Origin: Cupriavidus pauculus
Lineage (GTDB): Bacteria > Pseudomonadota > Gammaproteobacteria > Burkholderiales > Burkholderiaceae
DNA length: 64,000 nt
Assembly: GCF_008693385.1 (NCBI RefSeq)
Contig: NZ_CP044065.1
Span: forward strand, 1,488,001 to 1,552,000
Direction: 5' to 3'
Shown here: in pieces, positions 17,616 through 27,599 of the stretch
Position numbering within the stretch: position 1 is the first letter of the stretch
Layout: each line of letters starts with the position of its first letter
Translations under genes and position numbers: made by a program
Notes under the pieces: generated by a model
Databases searched by the model: none
What the model saw: the letters and a program-made list of their open reading frames with translations, nothing else
What the model was told of the DNA's origin: nothing

Positions 17616-17650
17616 CACGACTCACGACCCACGACCCACGACCCACGACA
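17616..17650. repeat. Five heptamer repeats at a translation start
   Basis: Five tandem copies of CACGACC (first CACGACT, last CACGACA) run from 17616 to 17650, ending 2 bp before the ATG of the enolase-superfamily gene. They occupy the position where a ribosome binding site is expected, and no purine-rich SD sequence is visible. The unit is not a multiple of three but lies outside the coding sequence, so slippage would change spacing or leader length only. Confidence 0.85.
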
Positions 17651-17652
17651 CC

Positions 17653-18762
17653 ATGAAGATCGAACGCATCGAAGCCATCGCGATCAGCATTCCGCTCAAC
17701 AAGACGTTCTCCGGGAGTTCCTATCAGGTGACCCATCGCGCCACGGTGGTCACGCGCATCCATACGGAGAGCGGCCTGGTCAGCGAGATCTACAACGGCG
17801 ACGAGCGCGAGCACGGCGCGGAGATCGCCCGCATTATCGAGGAGGAGATGGCGCCGCTGCTCGTCGGCGACTCCATCTTCGCGTGGGAACGCAGCTGGGA
17901 GAAACTGTTCCGCATGACCATCCGCGCGGCCCACCGGCCGCTCGTGATGCAGGCAATTGCCTGTGTGGACGCGGCGATCTGGGACCTGATGGGCAAGGCG
18001 CTCGGCGTCAACGTCTGCCGCCTGCTTGGCGGCTATCGCGAAGAGGTGCCCATCATTGCCATCGCCGGCTACTACCTGCCCGGCAAGACGCCGCGCGATC
18101 TCGCGCCCGAGATGGAATGGCTGCGCTCGGTCGGCATGGCCGGCTGCAAGGTCAAGGTCGGTGGCGCCACGCCCGAGGTCGATGCCGAGCGCGTGCGTTA
18201 TGCCCGCGAAGGCGGCGGCGCGGACTTTCTGATCGCGGTGGACGCCAATCGGGGCTGGAGCGTCGAAGAGGCGAGCCGCTTCGCGCGGCTGGTCGAACCG
18301 TACGACATCGCGTGGTTCGAGGAACCGTGCCACTGGCATGACGACGCGCGTGGCATGGCGCAGGTACGGCGGGCCACGTCGATTCCGATCAACGCCGGGC
18401 AGAGCGAGGTCAGCGGCGCGGGCATTCGCCGCCTGCTCGACGCGAGCGCGGTCGATATCGTGAACTTCGACGCATCCGAGGGGGGCGGCATTACCGAGTG
18501 GCGCCGCGTGGCTGCGGCGTGCGCGCTACAGGGCGTACGCATGGCCCATCACGAGGAGCCGCAGATCGCCTCCCATATGATCGGCGCGGTGCCGCACGGC
18601 ATCTGCGTGGAGTGCTTCCCCGACCCCGACCGCGACCCGATCTTCCCCGGCATGTGGGTCAATCCGCCGAAGATCCACGAAGGCATTCTGTCGATTCCGC
18701 AGGGGCCGGGGTTCGACGTGCGGCTCGACTGGGACATGATTCGTCGCTATCGGATCAACTGA
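17653..18762 (+). CDS. Mandelate racemase-type enolase superfamily enzyme
   Basis: 369 residues from the ATG at 17653 (MKIERIEAIAISIPLNKTFS). The active-site set of the mandelate racemase subgroup is complete: the KxK motif GCKVKVGG (Lys166/Lys168), metal ligands Asp197 (VDANRGW), Glu223 (WFEEP) and Glu252 (NAGQSE), and the Asp273-His300 dyad (FDASEGGG, MAHHEEPQ). Spacing of the dyad is as in mandelate racemase. These enzymes abstract the proton alpha to a carboxylate, giving racemases, acid-sugar dehydratases or cycloisomerases; substrate cannot be fixed. It follows the lyase and the broken Bug receptor, with the heptamer array where its ribosome site should be. Confidence 0.92.
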   Translation: MKIERIEAIAISIPLNKTFSGSSYQVTHRATVVTRIHTESGLVSEIYNGDEREHGAEIARIIEEEMAPLLVGDSIFAWERSWEKLFRMTIRAAHRPLVMQAIACVDAAIWDLMGKALGVNVCRLLGGYREEVPIIAIAGYYLPGKTPRDLAPEMEWLRSVGMAGCKVKVGGATPEVDAERVRYAREGGGADFLIAVDANRGWSVEEASRFARLVEPYDIAWFEEPCHWHDDARGMAQVRRATSIPINAGQSEVSGAGIRRLLDASAVDIVNFDASEGGGITEWRRVAAACALQGVRMAHHEEPQIASHMIGAVPHGICVECFPDPDRDPIFPGMWVNPPKIHEGILSIPQGPGFDVRLDWDMIRRYRIN

Positions 18763-18766
18763 ACCG

Positions 18767-21316
18767 TCAGTGGGTCCGCGCCAGCTGATCGGCGAGAAAA
18801 CGCGCGGTCTGGCTGTCCGCGCTTTTCACAATTTTCGCTGGCGGTCCGCACACCACGATCCTGCCGCCCGCATCGCCCGCGCCGGGGCCGATGTCGAGTA
18901 CCCAGTCGGCCTGGGCGGCCACACGCATGTCGTGCTCCACGACGACCACGGTATTGCCGTTGTCCACGAGACCCTGCAACTGCACGAGCAGCCGGTCCAC
19001 GTCGGCCGGGTGGAGCCCGTTCGTCGGCTCGTCGAGCACGTACAGCGTGTCGCCGCGATGCGCGCGCTGCAGTTCGGTGGCGAGCTTGATCCGCTGGGCT
19101 TCGCCGCCCGAGAGCTCGGTGGCCGGCTGGCCCAGCCGCAGATAGCCAAGCCCGATATCGCGCAGCACGGCCAGCGACTTCATCGCCTGCGCCTCGTCCG
19201 CGAAGACCTCGCAGGCCGCATCGACGGTCAGGTCGAGGACCTGCGCGATATTGCGCCCCTGCCATTCGATCTCGATCGTCTGCGGCTTGTAGCGCGTGCC
19301 GTGGCACGTCGAGCATGGCGCATAGACACTCGGCAGAAACAGCAACTCCACGCTGACGAAGCCCTCGCCCTCGCAGGTCGGGCAGCGTCCCTGCGCGACG
19401 TTGAACGAGAAGCGACCGGGCGTGTAGCGTCGCTTGCGTGCCGCGGGCGTCTCGGCGAACAGCTTGCGCACGACGTCGAACAGGCCGGTGTACGTGGCCA
19501 GATTCGATCGCGGCGTACGGCCGATTGGCTTCTGGTCGACGCGCACGAGGCGCCGGATGTTTTCCATGCCCTCGGCGATATGGCCGTGCGTCGGCACCTC
19601 GGCCGCGGGCAGCAGGCCGCCCTCGCCCGCCTGTTCCTCGTCCTCCGCGGGATCGACAATCTTGCCGAGGTATCGGCCGACAAGTTCGGGCAATGCCTGA
19701 CTGATGAGGCTCGATTTGCCCGAGCCCGACAGGCCCGTCACCACGGTGAAGCAGCCGAGCGGGATGGCCGCATCGACGTTGTGCAGGTTGTTGCGCGAGA
19801 CGCGCGCCAGCTTGAGCCACGCACTGGCGGCCCGCGGCTCGCGCGCAACGGGTGCTTGCTCGTCGAACAGATAGCGGGCCGTGTGCGAGGCGGCAATGTT
19901 GGCCAGACCGTCGGGCGTGCCGCTGTAGAGTACGCAACCGCCGCCCTCGCCCGCGGCCGGTCCGACATCGACGATCCAGTCCGCGCTGCGCACGGTCTGC
20001 ATATCGTGCTCGACCACGAACAGCGAGTTGCCGCTGGCCTTCAGGCGCTGCAGCGCGCGCAGCAACGCCTCGCCATCGGCCGGATGCAGCCCCGCCGACG
20101 GTTCGTCGAGCACATACACCACGCCGAAGAGTTGCGACGATAGCTGCGTGGCCAGCCGCAGGCGCTGCAGTTCGCCCGACGATAGCGTCGGCGTGCTACG
20201 GTCGAGCGACAGGTAGCCCAGGCCGAGATCGGTCAGCGCGGACAGGCGTTCGAGCAGTTCCTCCGCAATGCGCTGCGCCGCGAGACGCTTCTCTTCGGTG
20301 CCCGTCGCGGCATGCGTGCCCGTGGCGACTCCCTCCATGATTTCGGCCACGCGAGCGAGCGGCAGATGCGAGAACGCGGCGATATCGAGTCCGGCGAACG
20401 TGACGGTCAGCGCGGCCGGCTTGAGCCGCTTGCCATGGCAGAGCGGACAGTCGCTACCCACCATGTATTGCGCCACGCGCTTCTTCATCAGCGCGCTCTG
20501 GGTATTCGCGAAGGTCTGCAGCACATAGCGCCGCGCGCCCGTGAACGTGCCCTGATAGCTCGGCTCCATCTTCTGCTTCAGCGCCGCGCGCACCTCTTTC
20601 GGGGTAAAGCCGGCGTAGACGGGAACCGTGGGCTGCTCGTCGGTGAAGAGGATCCAGTCGCGGTCCTTCTTCGGCAGATCCCGCCAGGGCTTGTCGATGT
20701 CATAGCCAAGCGTGACGAGAATATCGCGCAGGTTCTGGCCGTGCCATGCGGGCGGCCATGCGGCAATGGCGCGGTCGCGGATCGACAGCGAATCGTCGGG
20801 CACCATCGATTGCTCGGTCACGTCGTAGACGCGGCCCAGGCCGTGGCATTGCGGACACGCGCCCTGTGGCGTGTTCGGCGAGAAATCCTCGGCGTACAGC
20901 ATCGGCTGCTTCGCGGGATACTTGCCGACGCGCGAGTACAGCATGCGGATGTGGCTGGACAGCGTGGTGATGCTGCCCACGGTGGAGCGCGCGTTCGGCG
21001 TGCCGCGCTGCTGCTGCAGGGCGACGGCGGGCGGCAGTCCTTCGATGGCATCGACATCGGGCACGCCGACCTGATCGATCAGCCGGCGCGCATACGGCGC
21101 GACCGATTCGAAGTAGCGCCGCTGCGCCTCGGCGTACAGCGTGCCGAAGGCCAGCGACGACTTGCCCGAGCCGGACACGCCGGTGAATACGACGAGCGCG
21201 TCGCGTGGAATATCCACATCCACGTTCTTCAGATTGTGCTCGCGCGCGCCGCGCACGCGCACCATGCCCGCGGCGCCTGCCGCGATGGCCGTTCTGGAAG
21301 GAAGGGGACGGGTCAT
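18767..21316 (-). CDS. uvrA2: UvrA2-type ABC ATPase (no UvrB-binding domain)
   Basis: 849 residues from the ATG at 21316 ([20 protein letters not shown]). It has two ABC modules: Walker [14 protein letters not shown] and [17 protein letters not shown], signatures [15 protein letters not shown] and [15 protein letters not shown], and zinc modules CPQCHGLG and CPTCEGEG...CSTCHGTR. Canonical UvrA (about 940 residues) has a UvrB-binding domain between the first Walker A region and the first zinc motif. Here [11 protein letters not shown] runs almost straight into [12 protein letters not shown], so that domain is absent. This is the UvrA2/DrrC-like class linked to DNA-damage tolerance and self-resistance rather than classic excision. 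Four bases separate its stop from the convergent gene. Confidence 0.9.
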   Translation of the reverse strand: MTRPLPSRTAIAAGAAGMVRVRGAREHNLKNVDVDIPRDALVVFTGVSGSGKSSLAFGTLYAEAQRRYFESVAPYARRLIDQVGVPDVDAIEGLPPAVALQQQRGTPNARSTVGSITTLSSHIRMLYSRVGKYPAKQPMLYAEDFSPNTPQGACPQCHGLGRVYDVTEQSMVPDDSLSIRDRAIAAWPPAWHGQNLRDILVTLGYDIDKPWRDLPKKDRDWILFTDEQPTVPVYAGFTPKEVRAALKQKMEPSYQGTFTGARRYVLQTFANTQSALMKKRVAQYMVGSDCPLCHGKRLKPAALTVTFAGLDIAAFSHLPLARVAEIMEGVATGTHAATGTEEKRLAAQRIAEELLERLSALTDLGLGYLSLDRSTPTLSSGELQRLRLATQLSSQLFGVVYVLDEPSAGLHPADGEALLRALQRLKASGNSLFVVEHDMQTVRSADWIVDVGPAAGEGGGCVLYSGTPDGLANIAASHTARYLFDEQAPVAREPRAASAWLKLARVSRNNLHNVDAAIPLGCFTVVTGLSGSGKSSLISQALPELVGRYLGKIVDPAEDEEQAGEGGLLPAAEVPTHGHIAEGMENIRRLVRVDQKPIGRTPRSNLATYTGLFDVVRKLFAETPAARKRRYTPGRFSFNVAQGRCPTCEGEGFVSVELLFLPSVYAPCSTCHGTRYKPQTIEIEWQGRNIAQVLDLTVDAACEVFADEAQAMKSLAVLRDIGLGYLRLGQPATELSGGEAQRIKLATELQRAHRGDTLYVLDEPTNGLHPADVDRLLVQLQGLVDNGNTVVVVEHDMRVAAQADWVLDIGPGAGDAGGRIVVCGPPAKIVKSADSQTARFLADQLARTH

Positions 21317-21576
21317 GGCTGCGGGCTCGGTGATGGGTGCGCCTTGGCCTTGCGGGCCTCCATCATGCCACGGATGTTCAATGCAGCGAGCGCAAATTGC
21401 AACGTGACCAACGCATAGGCGGACGTATGCAATCCCCACACGACCCACATCAGGTTACTGGCCAGAAATACCCAGAAGCCGATCCTGCGCCGCCCCGCCC
21501 CGCGCGAGCCGACAAGCCACGTCGCCGCCACGGTCACGGCCATTGCCGGCCACTGGATGATGTTTAGCCAGTCCAA
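21313..21576 (-). CDS. Small membrane protein, TTG start
   Basis: 87 residues beginning at a TTG (21576) preceded by GGGAGAGG at proper spacing: [14 protein letters not shown] when the first codon is read as Met. Two or three hydrophobic segments follow ([46 protein letters not shown]) and then a charged tail. It is a common small integral membrane protein type of unknown function. The last 4 bp overlap the uvrA2 start, suggesting coupling. The open frame continues upstream into the decayed GNAT gene, but the ribosome site supports a separate start here. Confidence 0.7.
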   Translation of the reverse strand: MDWLNIIQWPAMAVTVAATWLVGSRGAGRRRIGFWVFLASNLMWVVWGLHTSAYALVTLQFALAALNIRGMMEARKAKAHPSPSPQP

Positions 21577-21990
21577 GACCTCTCCCTTCAGCCGGCATCG
21601 ATGCCGATAGCCTTCAGGGAAGCAATGTCCGTTCCAGTCGCGTGGGCTGCCAGCGCACTGTTGGTGGATTCGACGTGCTGACCGCCTTGCCGCACGCGTC
21701 GGCATCAGGCTGATGTCGATCACATGCAGCCGGTCCGGCAGCAATTGCAGATAGAGACGCCCGGCCGGCTCGCCATCGTGCAGGGCCAGCAGGAACCGCG
21801 CATCGGGGTACGCGAGGTAGGCACGTTGCTGCGCGGCGAACTGCGATTGCAGGAAGATCGATTGCTGAGCCGCGCTCCAGCCCGTCATGCGCATCTCCGC
21901 CTCGCGCGTCGAGGCATATAGCCGCGCGAGGAACGGGCGATCGTCGTCGGCGATCGCCCGCAACGTGATGCCAGGGAATGCGGCGGCCAT
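21577..21990 (-). pseudogene. GNAT acetyltransferase remnant
   Basis: The start is a good GNAT N-terminus: MAAAFPGITLRAIADDDRPF, RLYASTREAEMRMTGWSAAQ, GRLYLQLLPDRLHVIDISLM. After LMPT the acetyl-CoA loop (R/QxxGxG/A) should follow, but the frame turns into unrelated, Arg-rich sequence. Pieces of the missing part can be seen in other frames (GKAVS, then HVESTNSAL), implying at least a deletion and a small indel. The frame then runs into the small membrane protein. Its ATG overlaps the stop of the tail-collar remnant as TGATG. A tail-collar/GNAT pairing is common in intact loci of this type. Confidence 0.7.
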
Positions 21991-22448
21991 CAGCTCCTTG
22001 GCGGGAAGTTGCCCGACAGCGCGATGCAGAAGCGCAGGGCAAGGTTGGGCTGACGGTTCTCGTGCGCCATGCTGGCGCCCGTCGCGGCGATCATCGTCGG
22101 GGCGAGCGTCGTCATGACCGGTGCCGGCGAATCCGTCACCGACAGATACGCCCGGTTGTTGCGCACCTGGAAGCGCGCAGGCAGGCGCCCCGCCGGCTCC
22201 GGCGTGGACGGGCGCACGTTGTCTACGTTGGCCGGGTGCGTGTGCACGGGCATCTCGTCAGGCAGCAGCGTCACGCTGTTCGTGCCGCGCGGGTCGTTCA
22301 GCTGGCTCGCGACAGGACCCGACACCGCGCAGCGGCCGCCGCCCGCATTGCCGCATTCCATCGCGTGCAGCGCGAACGCGGAGCCCTGCGGCGCATTCGC
22401 ATAGAGCGGCTGGCCCGGACCGGTGACTGTCATTTCCGGCAAATTCAC
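21990..22448 (-). pseudogene. Tail-collar (microcystin-dependent type) protein, 5' truncated
   Basis: 152 residues open from a GTG at 22448. The C-terminal half is characteristic of phage tail-collar/MdpB-like proteins: SVTLLPDEMPVHTHPANVDN, ATGASMAHENRQPNLALRFC and the terminus IALSGNFPPRS. The N-terminal collar motif (GWxxCDGQLL, LLGTTYGGDG) is absent and the sequence upstream carries stops in every frame that could restore it, so the gene looks decayed. It could still be expressed as a C-terminal fragment. Confidence 0.65.
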
Positions 22449-22668
22449 TGTCGGCTAAATCGCACGGTCGCCATCCTTCGGTAGGGTTCCGCTGCTGTTT
22501 TACGTGCGCGCACGCGTGTTTTCGTCTATGTTTCCGCTCTGTAAGCAGAAGCGCACAAAAAGATAAATATCAAAAATGTAATTTCTTCGACCGCGTGGGC
22601 CATACGGGGGCTCACCGAAGAAAAAAGACGGGCAGCCTGCCTGCGAGCGGGCATTAGGGAGAATCGGG
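22449..22668. promoter_or_regulatory. AT-rich leader of the autotransporter
   Basis: 220-bp gap between the tail-collar remnant and the autotransporter. It contains a 12-bp palindrome CGTGCGCGCACG at 22503-22514 and an AT-rich stretch (about 22550-22590) that is the likeliest promoter region. AGGGAGA precedes the TTG start at 22669. Confidence 0.35.
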
Positions 22669-25600
22669 TTGGTTACGCTAGTCAAATTTGCGGACAGGAC
22701 GCTTGCCGTCCGTCGCTTTCTACTGGGCGCGCTCGCGCTGTTTCTGGCCCTGCTGGCACCGCAGGCTTACGCCAAGCCCTGCACGATCAACGTCAGCGCG
22801 CAGTCCTCACCGACAAAGACGGTCTACGAGTTCAACGCCACCGATAACTCGACGTGCGACAACGGGCTCGGCGACGGCGCGTACTGGGGCATCGCGGACA
22901 GCTCGGCGGGATTTGCCAACAATGGTTCCGAAGACACGTACGTGACGACGACCAATAACGGCAGGCTCTACATCTTCAGTGGCACGATTCCGGGCAGCTC
23001 GAACCCCGGCAAGATCCAGTCGGGCTTCGTCTACTACCCGCCGGCCGGCTTTGTCGGCACCGACAGCGGTACCTTCTACACGCAGAACACGGCCGGTGGA
23101 CCCTGGATCCCCAACGGCGTGGTCAACTTCATCGTGCCGGCCGGCGCGAGCGCGCCAACCGTAACCAACGTCTCGCCGAACTCCGGTGCGTCGGCCGGCG
23201 GCACGGCGATCACGGTGACGGGCACGAACTTCACCGGGGCCACGAGCGTGACTGTCGGTGGTGTCAATGCATCGGCGCTGTCCGTCGTCAATGCCAGCAC
23301 CATCACGGCCACCACGCCTTCCGGCGCGGCCGGCACGGTCGACGTGCGCGTCACCACGCCGAGCGGTACCAGTGCCATCAATGCGGGCGCGAAGTTCACC
23401 TACATCGCCTCCAATCCCCCGATTGCTTCGTCGTCGTCCGCCAGCGTGGCGTACAACAGCGGCGCCAACCCGATCACGCTCGCGCTGTCGGGCGGTGCCG
23501 CGACGCAGATCAATCTGATCAGTCCCGCGAGCCATGGCACGCTCATCGTCTCGGGTACCAACGTCACCTATCAACCGAACACCGGTTACGCGGGCCCGGA
23601 CAGCTTTATCTATACGGCCAGCAACGGGGCGGGCATATCGAGTCCCGCCACCGTGTCGATCACCGTGGGCACGGCGACGATCACGTACGCACCGTCCAGT
23701 CCGACGATGGCCACGGCCGGTGTCGCCTACAGCGGCAGTGTCGCCGGTGCCAGTGGCGGCGCGACACCCTACAGGTACACGATCGCCTCGGGCGCCTTGC
23801 CGAGCGGGCTCGTGCTGAACACGAACGGGTCCATCACGGGCACGCCGCGGGCCATCGGCAGCTTTACGTTCCAGGTCACGGTCACCGACAGCAGCACCGG
23901 GGTCGGTCCGTTCTCCGTGACGAGCGGTACGCTGACGCTGAACGTCGCGGCGCCGACGCTGTCGATGTCGCCTGCCCCCGGCCCCATGGCCGGGTCCGTC
24001 GGCGTCGCCTTCTCGCAGACATTCTCGCCGTCGGGCGGCACATCGCCCTATTCGTTTTCGCTGAGCGTGACGGGCGGCACGATGCCGTCAGGCATGACCT
24101 TCAATACGGCCACGGGCGTCCTGTCCGGTACGCCGACCTCGGCAGGCACCATGTCGTTCAATATCAGGGCCACCGACAGCACCGGCGGCGGCAGCTTCAG
24201 CATCACGAACAGCTACGCGCTGACGGTCACGGCGCCCACGGTCATCGTCTCGCCGCCCTCGCTGACGAATCCGCAGGCGGGCGTGTCGAACACCCAGACG
24301 GTGACCGCAAGCGGCGGCACGGCGCCTTACTCCTTCGTCGTCTCCAGCGGCGCGCTGCCACCGGGCATGACGCTGAATGGCAGCGGCCAGTTGTCCGGCA
24401 CGCCGACGGCGGTCGGCACGTTCAACTTCTCGATCCGCGCGGCCGACAACAACGGGTTCACCGGCGATCAGTCCTACTCGCTTACGGTCTCCGCGCCCGC
24501 GCTGGGCCTCGCACCGGGCTCCCTCGGCAACGGCGTCGCGGGCACCGCATACAGCCAGACCTTCACCGGATCCGGCGGCACCGCGCCGTACACGTTCGCG
24601 ATGACGGGCACGCTGCCGGCAGGCATGTCGATGAACACCGCCGGGGTGTTGTCGGGCACGCCGACGGCCACGGGGTCGTACCCGATCTCGGTCTCCGCAA
24701 CGGATTCCACCACCGGTACCGGCGCGCCATACGCAGTGACCCGCAACTACACGCTGGTCGTCGTGGCGGGCGGCGTGACCATCAGCCCGGGCTCTCTGAC
24801 GAACCCGTCCGTGGGCGTCGGCTATAGCCAGACCGTCACGGCGGCTGGCGGCATTGCCCCGTACACGTATGCGATCTCCGCGGGCGCGCTGCCCGCTGGC
24901 CTGTCGCTGAGCACCGGCGGGGTGTTGTCCGGCACGCCCACCGCGGGCGGCACGTTCAACTTCACGGTGCAGGCGACGGACAGCACCACGGGTGGCGGAC
25001 CCGCCGTCGGCACTCAGGCCTACACGCTCAACGTCGGCGCGCCGACGATCGCCATCGCGCCCGCGACGCTGCCGGCGCCCACGATCGGCACCGCGTATTC
25101 GCAGACCGTTACCGCGAGCGGTAGCGTGGCGCCCTATCACTTCTCCATCAGCAGCGGCACGCTGCCGGTGGGGCTCGTGCTGAGTCCGGGCGGCGTCATC
25201 TCCGGGAGCACCAGTGCGGCGGGCAGCTACAGCTTCACGGTCCGTGCGACGGACAGCTCGACCGGATCGGGTCCTTACAGCAACACGCAGATTTATACGT
25301 TCACGATCGGCGCGCCGACCATCGCCCTGAATCCGGCCACGCTGCCCGACCCGGCCGTGGGCATCGCCTACAACCAGACGATGACGGCCAGCGGCGGCAT
25401 CGGGCCCTACACGTACTCGGTATCGTCCGGCACGCTGCCGGCCGGGTTGTCGCTCAATGCGAGCACCGGGGCGATCACCGGCACGCCGACGGCAATGGGT
25501 ACGAGCACATTCTCGATCAAGGCGACCGACAGCAGCACCGGCACGGGCGCACCGTTCAGCGCGACGCGCAACTTCACGCTGAACACGACGCAGACCGTGC

Positions 25601-27552
25601 CTACCGCCCCGCCGGTTTCGGCCACGACGGGTTCCAACGCGCCGGTCACGATCGCGGCCGCCGCCAACGCGACCAACGGGCCGTTCACGGGCGTGTCCAT
25701 CGTCTCGCCGCCGGCCACGGGCACGGCGCGGGTCGAGGGCCTCAATATCGTCTACACGCCGGCGGCATCGAGCGCGGGCGTGGTGACCTTCAGCTACGCG
25801 CTGCTCAACGCCGCGGGCGCGTCGGCACCGGTGCTGGTGAGCATCACGGTGACGCCGGTGCCGATTCCGATCGCGCAACGCCAGGCCATTACCGCGTCTG
25901 GCAAGGAAGTGGTCATCGATCTCACGGAAGGCGCGACGGGCGGTCCGTTCATCGGCGCGGCGATCATTTCGGTGTCGCCGTCCAATGCCGGCACGGCCGT
26001 GCTCGCCGCGGCCGCGCCCAAGCAGACCGCATCGGCCTCCGCGGAAGGCTCGGCCAGGCAGTTGTCGGCGGGCCAGACCTATACCGTCACGTACACGCCG
26101 GCGGCCGCGTTCGCGGGCACGGCGGTCATCACCTACACGATCAGCAACGCCTCGGCGACCTCCTCGCCGGCCGCGCTGCAGATCTCGGTGGCACCGCGGC
26201 GCGATCCCTCGACGGACCCCGATGTCTCGGGCCTGATCAACGCGCAGATCCAGGCCGCGCGGCGTTTCGCGACGGCGCAGATCGCGAACTACAACCAACG
26301 TCTGGAACGTCTGCATGCCAATGGGCGCGCGGCCTTCACGAACAACCTCACCATCGTGATGCCTTCCGCGCAGGGCAACGCACAGCAGCAATGCCAGGAC
26401 CTGCAGAGCCTGTCCGCGCGCGATGCCTGCCAGCGTGGCGTGTCCACGCAGACCACGAGCCGCAACAACCGCGGATCGGGCGGCAGCGCGTTCGGCACGA
26501 GCGGTCTTGCGGCGGGTACGACGAGCGCATCGGATACCTCGGGATCGGCGGACAGCGCCGCGGCGGGCAATGCGGGCAGCGGCACGGCCGAAGGCGGCCT
26601 CGGCAGGCTGGCCGCGGGCACGCTGCTGGCCGCGCTGCCGGGCTCGCCCGATGGACTCGCGGGCCTCTCCGGTGCGCCCGATCTTCCCGGCGCGGACGCC
26701 ACGGGACCGAACCCCGACGACGCGCGGCTCGCGTTCTGGACCGCGGGCAGTGTGGACTTCGGCTTCGCCAATATCGGCACGCAGCGCTCGGGCTTCCGCT
26801 TCACCACGGGCGGCGTGACGGTGGGCGCGGATTACCGCGTGTCCGACCAGCTGACGGTCGGCGCGGGCTTTGGCTATGGACGTGACGGCACCGATATCGG
26901 TTCGTTCGGCACGCATAGCAGCGGCGATTCGTACAGCATCGCGCTCTACGGCAGCTATCGTCCCACGCCGTCGTACTTCGTTGACGGTGTGGCGGGCGCG
27001 GGCCTGTTGCGCTTCGACTCGCGCCGCTGGGTGACCGACGAGGCCGCGTTCGCGAATGGCCAGCGCGACGGCCATCAGCTGTTCGCCTCGCTGTCCACGG
27101 GTTACGAGTACCGGACCGACACGTGGCTGTTCTCGCCGTACGCGCGGATGCTGGTTGCGGAGAGCAAGCTCGATCCGTTCTCGGAGTCGGGCGCGGGCCT
27201 CGGCGCCCTCACGTACTTCGGGCAGACCGTGACCACCGTGTCCGGCGCGCTGGGCCTGCGCACGGAGTTCGCGAAGGAAACGCGCTACGGCATCTTCCTG
27301 CCGTTCGCGCGCGTCGAGTACCAGCACGACTTCGAAGGCCAGAGCGCGGCCAACCTCGCGTATGCCGACCTGGCCAGCGCGGGACCCGCGTACACGGTCT
27401 ACGGCACACCGTTCGGCCGCGATCGCATCCAGGTCGGGCTCGGGGCCAAGCTGCGGACCAAGACGCTGACGTTCGGCCTCGACTACAACGTGCTGTTCGG
27501 CATGAGCGGGCTGCAGCAAGGCGTGCGCCTGACGTTCACCGCGCCGTTCTGA
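22669..27552 (+). CDS. Ig-repeat autotransporter adhesin
   Basis: 1627-residue surface protein, TTG start with AGGGAGA upstream. Signal peptide (FLLGALALFLALLAPQAYA, cleavage before KPC). An IPT/TIG domain (about 162-246, TVTNVSPNSGASAGGTAITV) and one Ig-like domain (about 252-332) come first. Then come seven putative-Ig (He_PIG) repeats of about 90 residues (336-975) with the motif GxAYSQTVTASGGxAPYxxxI..GxLPxGLxL..TGxLSGTPT. Two further Ig-like domains, an Ala/Gly/Ser-rich linker (about 1230-1340) and a C-terminal autotransporter barrel (about 1355-1627) ending LTFTAPF complete it. It probably displays the Ig stalk outside the cell for adhesion. It stands alone beside a decayed tail-collar/GNAT pair. 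Confidence 0.9.
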   Translation: MVTLVKFADRTLAVRRFLLGALALFLALLAPQAYAKPCTINVSAQSSPTKTVYEFNATDNSTCDNGLGDGAYWGIADSSAGFANNGSEDTYVTTTNNGRLYIFSGTIPGSSNPGKIQSGFVYYPPAGFVGTDSGTFYTQNTAGGPWIPNGVVNFIVPAGASAPTVTNVSPNSGASAGGTAITVTGTNFTGATSVTVGGVNASALSVVNASTITATTPSGAAGTVDVRVTTPSGTSAINAGAKFTYIASNPPIASSSSASVAYNSGANPITLALSGGAATQINLISPASHGTLIVSGTNVTYQPNTGYAGPDSFIYTASNGAGISSPATVSITVGTATITYAPSSPTMATAGVAYSGSVAGASGGATPYRYTIASGALPSGLVLNTNGSITGTPRAIGSFTFQVTVTDSSTGVGPFSVTSGTLTLNVAAPTLSMSPAPGPMAGSVGVAFSQTFSPSGGTSPYSFSLSVTGGTMPSGMTFNTATGVLSGTPTSAGTMSFNIRATDSTGGGSFSITNSYALTVTAPTVIVSPPSLTNPQAGVSNTQTVTASGGTAPYSFVVSSGALPPGMTLNGSGQLSGTPTAVGTFNFSIRAADNNGFTGDQSYSLTVSAPALGLAPGSLGNGVAGTAYSQTFTGSGGTAPYTFAMTGTLPAGMSMNTAGVLSGTPTATGSYPISVSATDSTTGTGAPYAVTRNYTLVVVAGGVTISPGSLTNPSVGVGYSQTVTAAGGIAPYTYAISAGALPAGLSLSTGGVLSGTPTAGGTFNFTVQATDSTTGGGPAVGTQAYTLNVGAPTIAIAPATLPAPTIGTAYSQTVTASGSVAPYHFSISSGTLPVGLVLSPGGVISGSTSAAGSYSFTVRATDSSTGSGPYSNTQIYTFTIGAPTIALNPATLPDPAVGIAYNQTMTASGGIGPYTYSVSSGTLPAGLSLNASTGAITGTPTAMGTSTFSIKATDSSTGTGAPFSATRNFTLNTTQTVPTAPPVSATTGSNAPVTIAAAANATNGPFTGVSIVSPPATGTARVEGLNIVYTPAASSAGVVTFSYALLNAAGASAPVLVSITVTPVPIPIAQRQAITASGKEVVIDLTEGATGGPFIGAAIISVSPSNAGTAVLAAAAPKQTASASAEGSARQLSAGQTYTVTYTPAAAFAGTAVITYTISNASATSSPAALQISVAPRRDPSTDPDVSGLINAQIQAARRFATAQIANYNQRLERLHANGRAAFTNNLTIVMPSAQGNAQQQCQDLQSLSARDACQRGVSTQTTSRNNRGSGGSAFGTSGLAAGTTSASDTSGSADSAAAGNAGSGTAEGGLGRLAAGTLLAALPGSPDGLAGLSGAPDLPGADATGPNPDDARLAFWTAGSVDFGFANIGTQRSGFRFTTGGVTVGADYRVSDQLTVGAGFGYGRDGTDIGSFGTHSSGDSYSIALYGSYRPTPSYFVDGVAGAGLLRFDSRRWVTDEAAFANGQRDGHQLFASLSTGYEYRTDTWLFSPYARMLVAESKLDPFSESGAGLGALTYFGQTVTTVSGALGLRTEFAKETRYGIFLPFARVEYQHDFEGQSAANLAYADLASAGPAYTVYGTPFGRDRIQVGLGAKLRTKTLTFGLDYNVLFGMSGLQQGVRLTFTAPF

Positions 27553-27557
27553 CGCGA

Positions 27558-27592
27558 CCTGCCTCGCTGCCTGCCTCGCTGCCTGCGTCGCT
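27558..27592. repeat. 12-bp tandem repeat after autotransporter
   Basis: Two exact and one partial copy of CCTGCCTCGCTG lie just after the autotransporter stop codon. They are non-coding and of unknown role. Confidence 0.7.
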
Positions 27593-27599
27593 TTCGGCG

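Noticed and set aside
22469..22515. Possible phage remnant because of the tail-collar protein
   Set aside because: Collar-domain proteins of this type occur outside phages, and no integrase, capsid or tail genes or attachment repeats are present.
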